This document shows, piece after piece, positions 6,244-8,373 of a DNA stretch of 8,373 bases. The stretch is from assembly GCA_002477465.1 (NCBI GenBank), contig DLPV01000049.1, positions 5,269 to 13,641 on the forward strand, written 5' to 3'. The translations under genes and the position numbers were made by a program. This DNA is from Gammaproteobacteria bacterium UBA7449. Lineage in GTDB: Bacteria; Pseudomonadota; Gammaproteobacteria; Pseudomonadales; Pseudohongiellaceae. The notes below the pieces were generated by a model, which was not told the DNA's origin, searched no databases, and saw only the letters and a program-made list of their open reading frames with translations. How positions within the stretch are numbered: position 1 is the first letter of the stretch; the number at the start of each line of letters is the position of its first letter.

Positions 6244-6311
6244 CCATTCCAACCCCTTTTTCCAAACCCCTTTTTCTACTCTGACCCCTTTTTCGCTGAC
6301 CTCCTTTTTCC
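6235..6311 (+). repeat. Array of CCCCTTTTTC units next to the palindrome
   Basis: CCCCTTTTTC occurs at 6235-6244 (the palindrome's right arm), 6253-6262, 6267-6276 and 6285-6294, with a variant CTCCTTTTTC at 6301-6310. Start-to-start distances are 18, 14, 18 and 16 bases. The unit at 6285 has the longer context TACTCTGACCCCTTTTTC, identical to the palindrome's right arm, so the array looks like partial duplications of that arm. The frame across it on the plus strand is low-complexity and not a gene. Confidence 0.8.
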
Positions 6312-6324
6312 GTCTTCGCGCTGA

Positions 6325-8373
6325 TTAGGGTCGCGGGCCATAGTGCGGAACCGGCGCGGCGTATTCCAGCGCGCCGAGATCTGGAGACTCGCCGGTGAAA
6401 TCATCTGTAATAGTGGGTAGCTGCATCCCTTTGTCGATGGCGCTCGCCCCTTCTCGCAAACGGAAATCGAGCGAATCCGCATCATATAGATTTTGGAGGG
6501 TGTCGACATTCTTGGCGCTGAGCTGGGGGACGTTGACGAAAATGTCGTAGTCCACCAGCGTACTGTTGCGGTCTTGCCCTGAGAGAGTCGAATATTCCGC
6601 CAGCGTAGCCGCCTCAATTGATTGAAGCTGCGCCTCGTAGTCCGGATCGGTAATGTCAGCAAGCGATGCCGCAGCGGGAGAGCGCCATTCGAAAGCCTTT
6701 GTCGCGGCAGGATTCGGACGAAAGCCGTTGAAGTCAGACGTTGAGTAATCGGTCAGGGATGTCACGCTGAAGATCGCGTCCTGTGATTCCTCACCCAGAA
6801 ACAGATTGTTTCTCCAGTGGGCGTTTGAGGCGCCTGCGATGGACGTTTCCGAAAGGATCGTGTTGTTGTAAAAAACCACACCAGCTGAGCCGGCTGTGAT
6901 GCGGGTTGAACCGCCGGGCAGGTGATACGCAATATTCCTGATCCAGTAGACAGGCCCCCCTAGCGCGGGTTGGTTGCAAAATGCGTGGGAGGGATGATTG
7001 ATCAACAGATTGTTCATGATCCGGATGTTGTGCATGCCACCGTCAGCTTCAATCGGATTATCGTGGCTGTTGGTGATGTAGTTGCCGTAGAAATCTATCG
7101 CTACCGGACGCCGATCCCAATAATCTCGGGTTGGATACTTGGGTCCTGCGGGAATGTCCGGACCCGAAGCGGTTGAACCGTCCGGATTACCGTAGGTTTC
7201 TATATTGATGCCGTCGTGAAAGTTGGCAATATAGTTATAGGCCACAATATGCCCGGGCCCATAGAGTTTGACCGCCACATAAGAGCGCATTGGCGGGGGA
7301 AAGATCTGGTTTTCTACTCCTGCAAACTGCTCCCACAATTCGCCGCGCCAGCCAATGAGGTGTTCCGGATCATTTCTCCCGACAAAGTGACTGTCAGCAA
7401 TGTAAAAGCCCCGGGAACCGGAATAGTTGGTAAAGATGCCGGCACCGACGTCCTCAAAGCGACTGCGCTTCACGGTCAGGCCCTTGGCGCCGGCAATGAA
7501 CTGTGTTCCTGCCAAGATGCCAATCTCTGAATTTCTAAAAGTGATGCCTTCAAAATAGGTGTAGTCAGCAGCGCGCACGTCAAACAGCGAGTAATTGCCG
7601 TTTCCGTCGAATATCACCTCGCCATCTCCGGCTGCCACAATGGCAATGGGTCGCTCGGGAGTTCCATCAGCGGTCAGATAGTAGGTTCCATCGAGCGGGG
7701 TTGTGCGATTCACCGTAGCGTCGTTGGTGTACTCGTAACGGTTGTACTGGTAGGTCCCTGCATGCACGATGATCTTGTCGCCGGCTCGAACCCGAGGTCG
7801 GCCCGATGTGGCCCAGTCGGTGCCGGCGCACCAATAATTGTAGGCGCACATGAGCCCTTCAAAGGCCGGCTCCTGTTTGGCACCGGCATAGCCGTGCGGA
7901 TAGACATGGAATTCACGACCTCCCGCGTAGGGTTCTGGCTCGGCGCGGCTGCGTACTGTGGCAAGTCGTTCAGAGCGACCCACGACACCGTCGGGGTCAC
8001 TGATGCTGAACTTCACTTCATAGCGAGCGTCGGGATCCAGATTCAGCACACTGCCGGCAAACATATTGGGCGTGATGACGTCGAGTCGGGACTCACTGTA
8101 GATGCGCTCGCCATTCAGCCTCAGCATGGGTAAGGCATCGTGCCATGTCGCCTCCCCTGCCTTTCGATACCACACCTTGACCTGCGCATTGCGATTCTCA
8201 TCGCCCTGAATCAACCACTCAAAACCAAGATTGATGAGGGTGGGCGGTTCGGTAAACAATTCACCCGGCACCACCGCGTTGGGATTCTCGGATGCAAACG
8301 GAGAAGGCTCCGCAGCAATTTGCGCGTAGCTGCTCTGTGCAAGGCTTGTCAGGCTCAGGAGAACCAGCAGAGT
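6325..8373 (-). CDS. Secreted right-handed parallel beta-helix repeat protein, start outside the window
   Basis: It is probably an exported polysaccharide-active or carbohydrate-binding protein; no catalytic site is recognised. A GTG at 8272-8274 could start a 649-residue protein, but the frame remains open to the window edge. Those 33 extra codons encode a signal-peptide core (LLVLLSLTSLAQSSYAQIA), so the true start lies just beyond 8373. Counted from the GTG, residues about 10-110 resemble a fibronectin type III-like domain (VKVWYRKAGEATW, LDPDARYEVKFSISD). Residues about 115-500 show repeated short strands typical of a pectate-lyase-like beta-helix, such as IIVHAGTYQ, YFEGITFRNSEIGI, GLTVKRSRFEDV, HIVAYNYIANFHDGI and IRIMNNLLINHPSH. 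The C-terminus AIDKGMQLP, then PDLGALEYAAPVPHYGPRP, is the usual closing signature of such proteins (PDLGAYE). The palindrome downstream may end its transcript. Family membership is firm; the substrate is unknown. Confidence 0.88.
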   Translation of the reverse strand, partial: TLLVLLSLTSLAQSSYAQIAAEPSPFASENPNAVVPGELFTEPPTLINLGFEWLIQGDENRNAQVKVWYRKAGEATWHDALPMLRLNGERIYSESRLDVITPNMFAGSVLNLDPDARYEVKFSISDPDGVVGRSERLATVRSRAEPEPYAGGREFHVYPHGYAGAKQEPAFEGLMCAYNYWCAGTDWATSGRPRVRAGDKIIVHAGTYQYNRYEYTNDATVNRTTPLDGTYYLTADGTPERPIAIVAAGDGEVIFDGNGNYSLFDVRAADYTYFEGITFRNSEIGILAGTQFIAGAKGLTVKRSRFEDVGAGIFTNYSGSRGFYIADSHFVGRNDPEHLIGWRGELWEQFAGVENQIFPPPMRSYVAVKLYGPGHIVAYNYIANFHDGINIETYGNPDGSTASGPDIPAGPKYPTRDYWDRRPVAIDFYGNYITNSHDNPIEADGGMHNIRIMNNLLINHPSHAFCNQPALGGPVYWIRNIAYHLPGGSTRITAGSAGVVFYNNTILSETSIAGASNAHWRNNLFLGEESQDAIFSVTSLTDYSTSDFNGFRPNPAATKAFEWRSPAAASLADITDPDYEAQLQSIEAATLAEYSTLSGQDRNSTLVDYDIFVNVPQLSAKNVDTLQNLYDADSLDFRLREGASAIDKGMQLPTITDDFTGESPDLGALEYAAPVPHYGPRP

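Noticed and set aside
6119..6328. Plus-strand frame of 69 codons across the repeat
   Set aside because: Its translation comes from the end of the pseudogene and the low-complexity CCCCTTTTTC array.

Overview
The window reads as a bacterial chromosomal segment, most likely from a gammaproteobacterium. The support is an ArfB of the E. coli type, several secreted hydrolase-type proteins with Sec signal peptides, and intergenic AAGGGG-type palindromic repeats of a kind I recall from gammaproteobacterial genomes. That placement is inference: there is no rRNA or other firm taxonomic marker here. No phage, plasmid, CRISPR, tRNA or transposase gene is visible.

Layout, left to right. All intact genes lie on the minus strand. 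Positions 1-147 hold only an open minus-strand frame with no start codon. Next come arfB (ribosome rescue, 152-556), a terminator-like hairpin (606-649), and a large secreted M14 metallocarboxypeptidase with a C-terminal amidotransferase-like domain (685-3378). A 268-base gap with two small hairpins leads to a RidA/YjgF-family protein lacking the archetypal catalytic arginine (3647-4117). A periplasmic type II L-asparaginase follows (4273-5394). Positions 5584-6162 on the plus strand carry a decayed composite pseudogene: a glutathione S-transferase N-terminus joined in the same frame to the C-terminus of a PQQ-dependent dehydrogenase, with five internal stop codons. Positions 6190-6311 hold a perfect 54-bp palindrome followed by an array of CCCCTTTTTC units. 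From 6325 to the right edge runs a secreted right-handed beta-helix protein whose first codons lie beyond the window; its signal peptide is still visible at the edge.

How the genes fit together. The asparaginase, the RidA-like protein and the M14 peptidase are consecutive on one strand. They could serve breakdown of external peptides and asparagine, but the 155-268 base gaps and the repeats between them argue against one tight operon. ArfB is a housekeeping factor. The beta-helix protein probably acts on or binds an extracellular polysaccharide.

I found no new multi-gene system. The most notable items are the chimeric pseudogene, the palindrome with its repeat array, and related repeat fragments in three other intergenic gaps.
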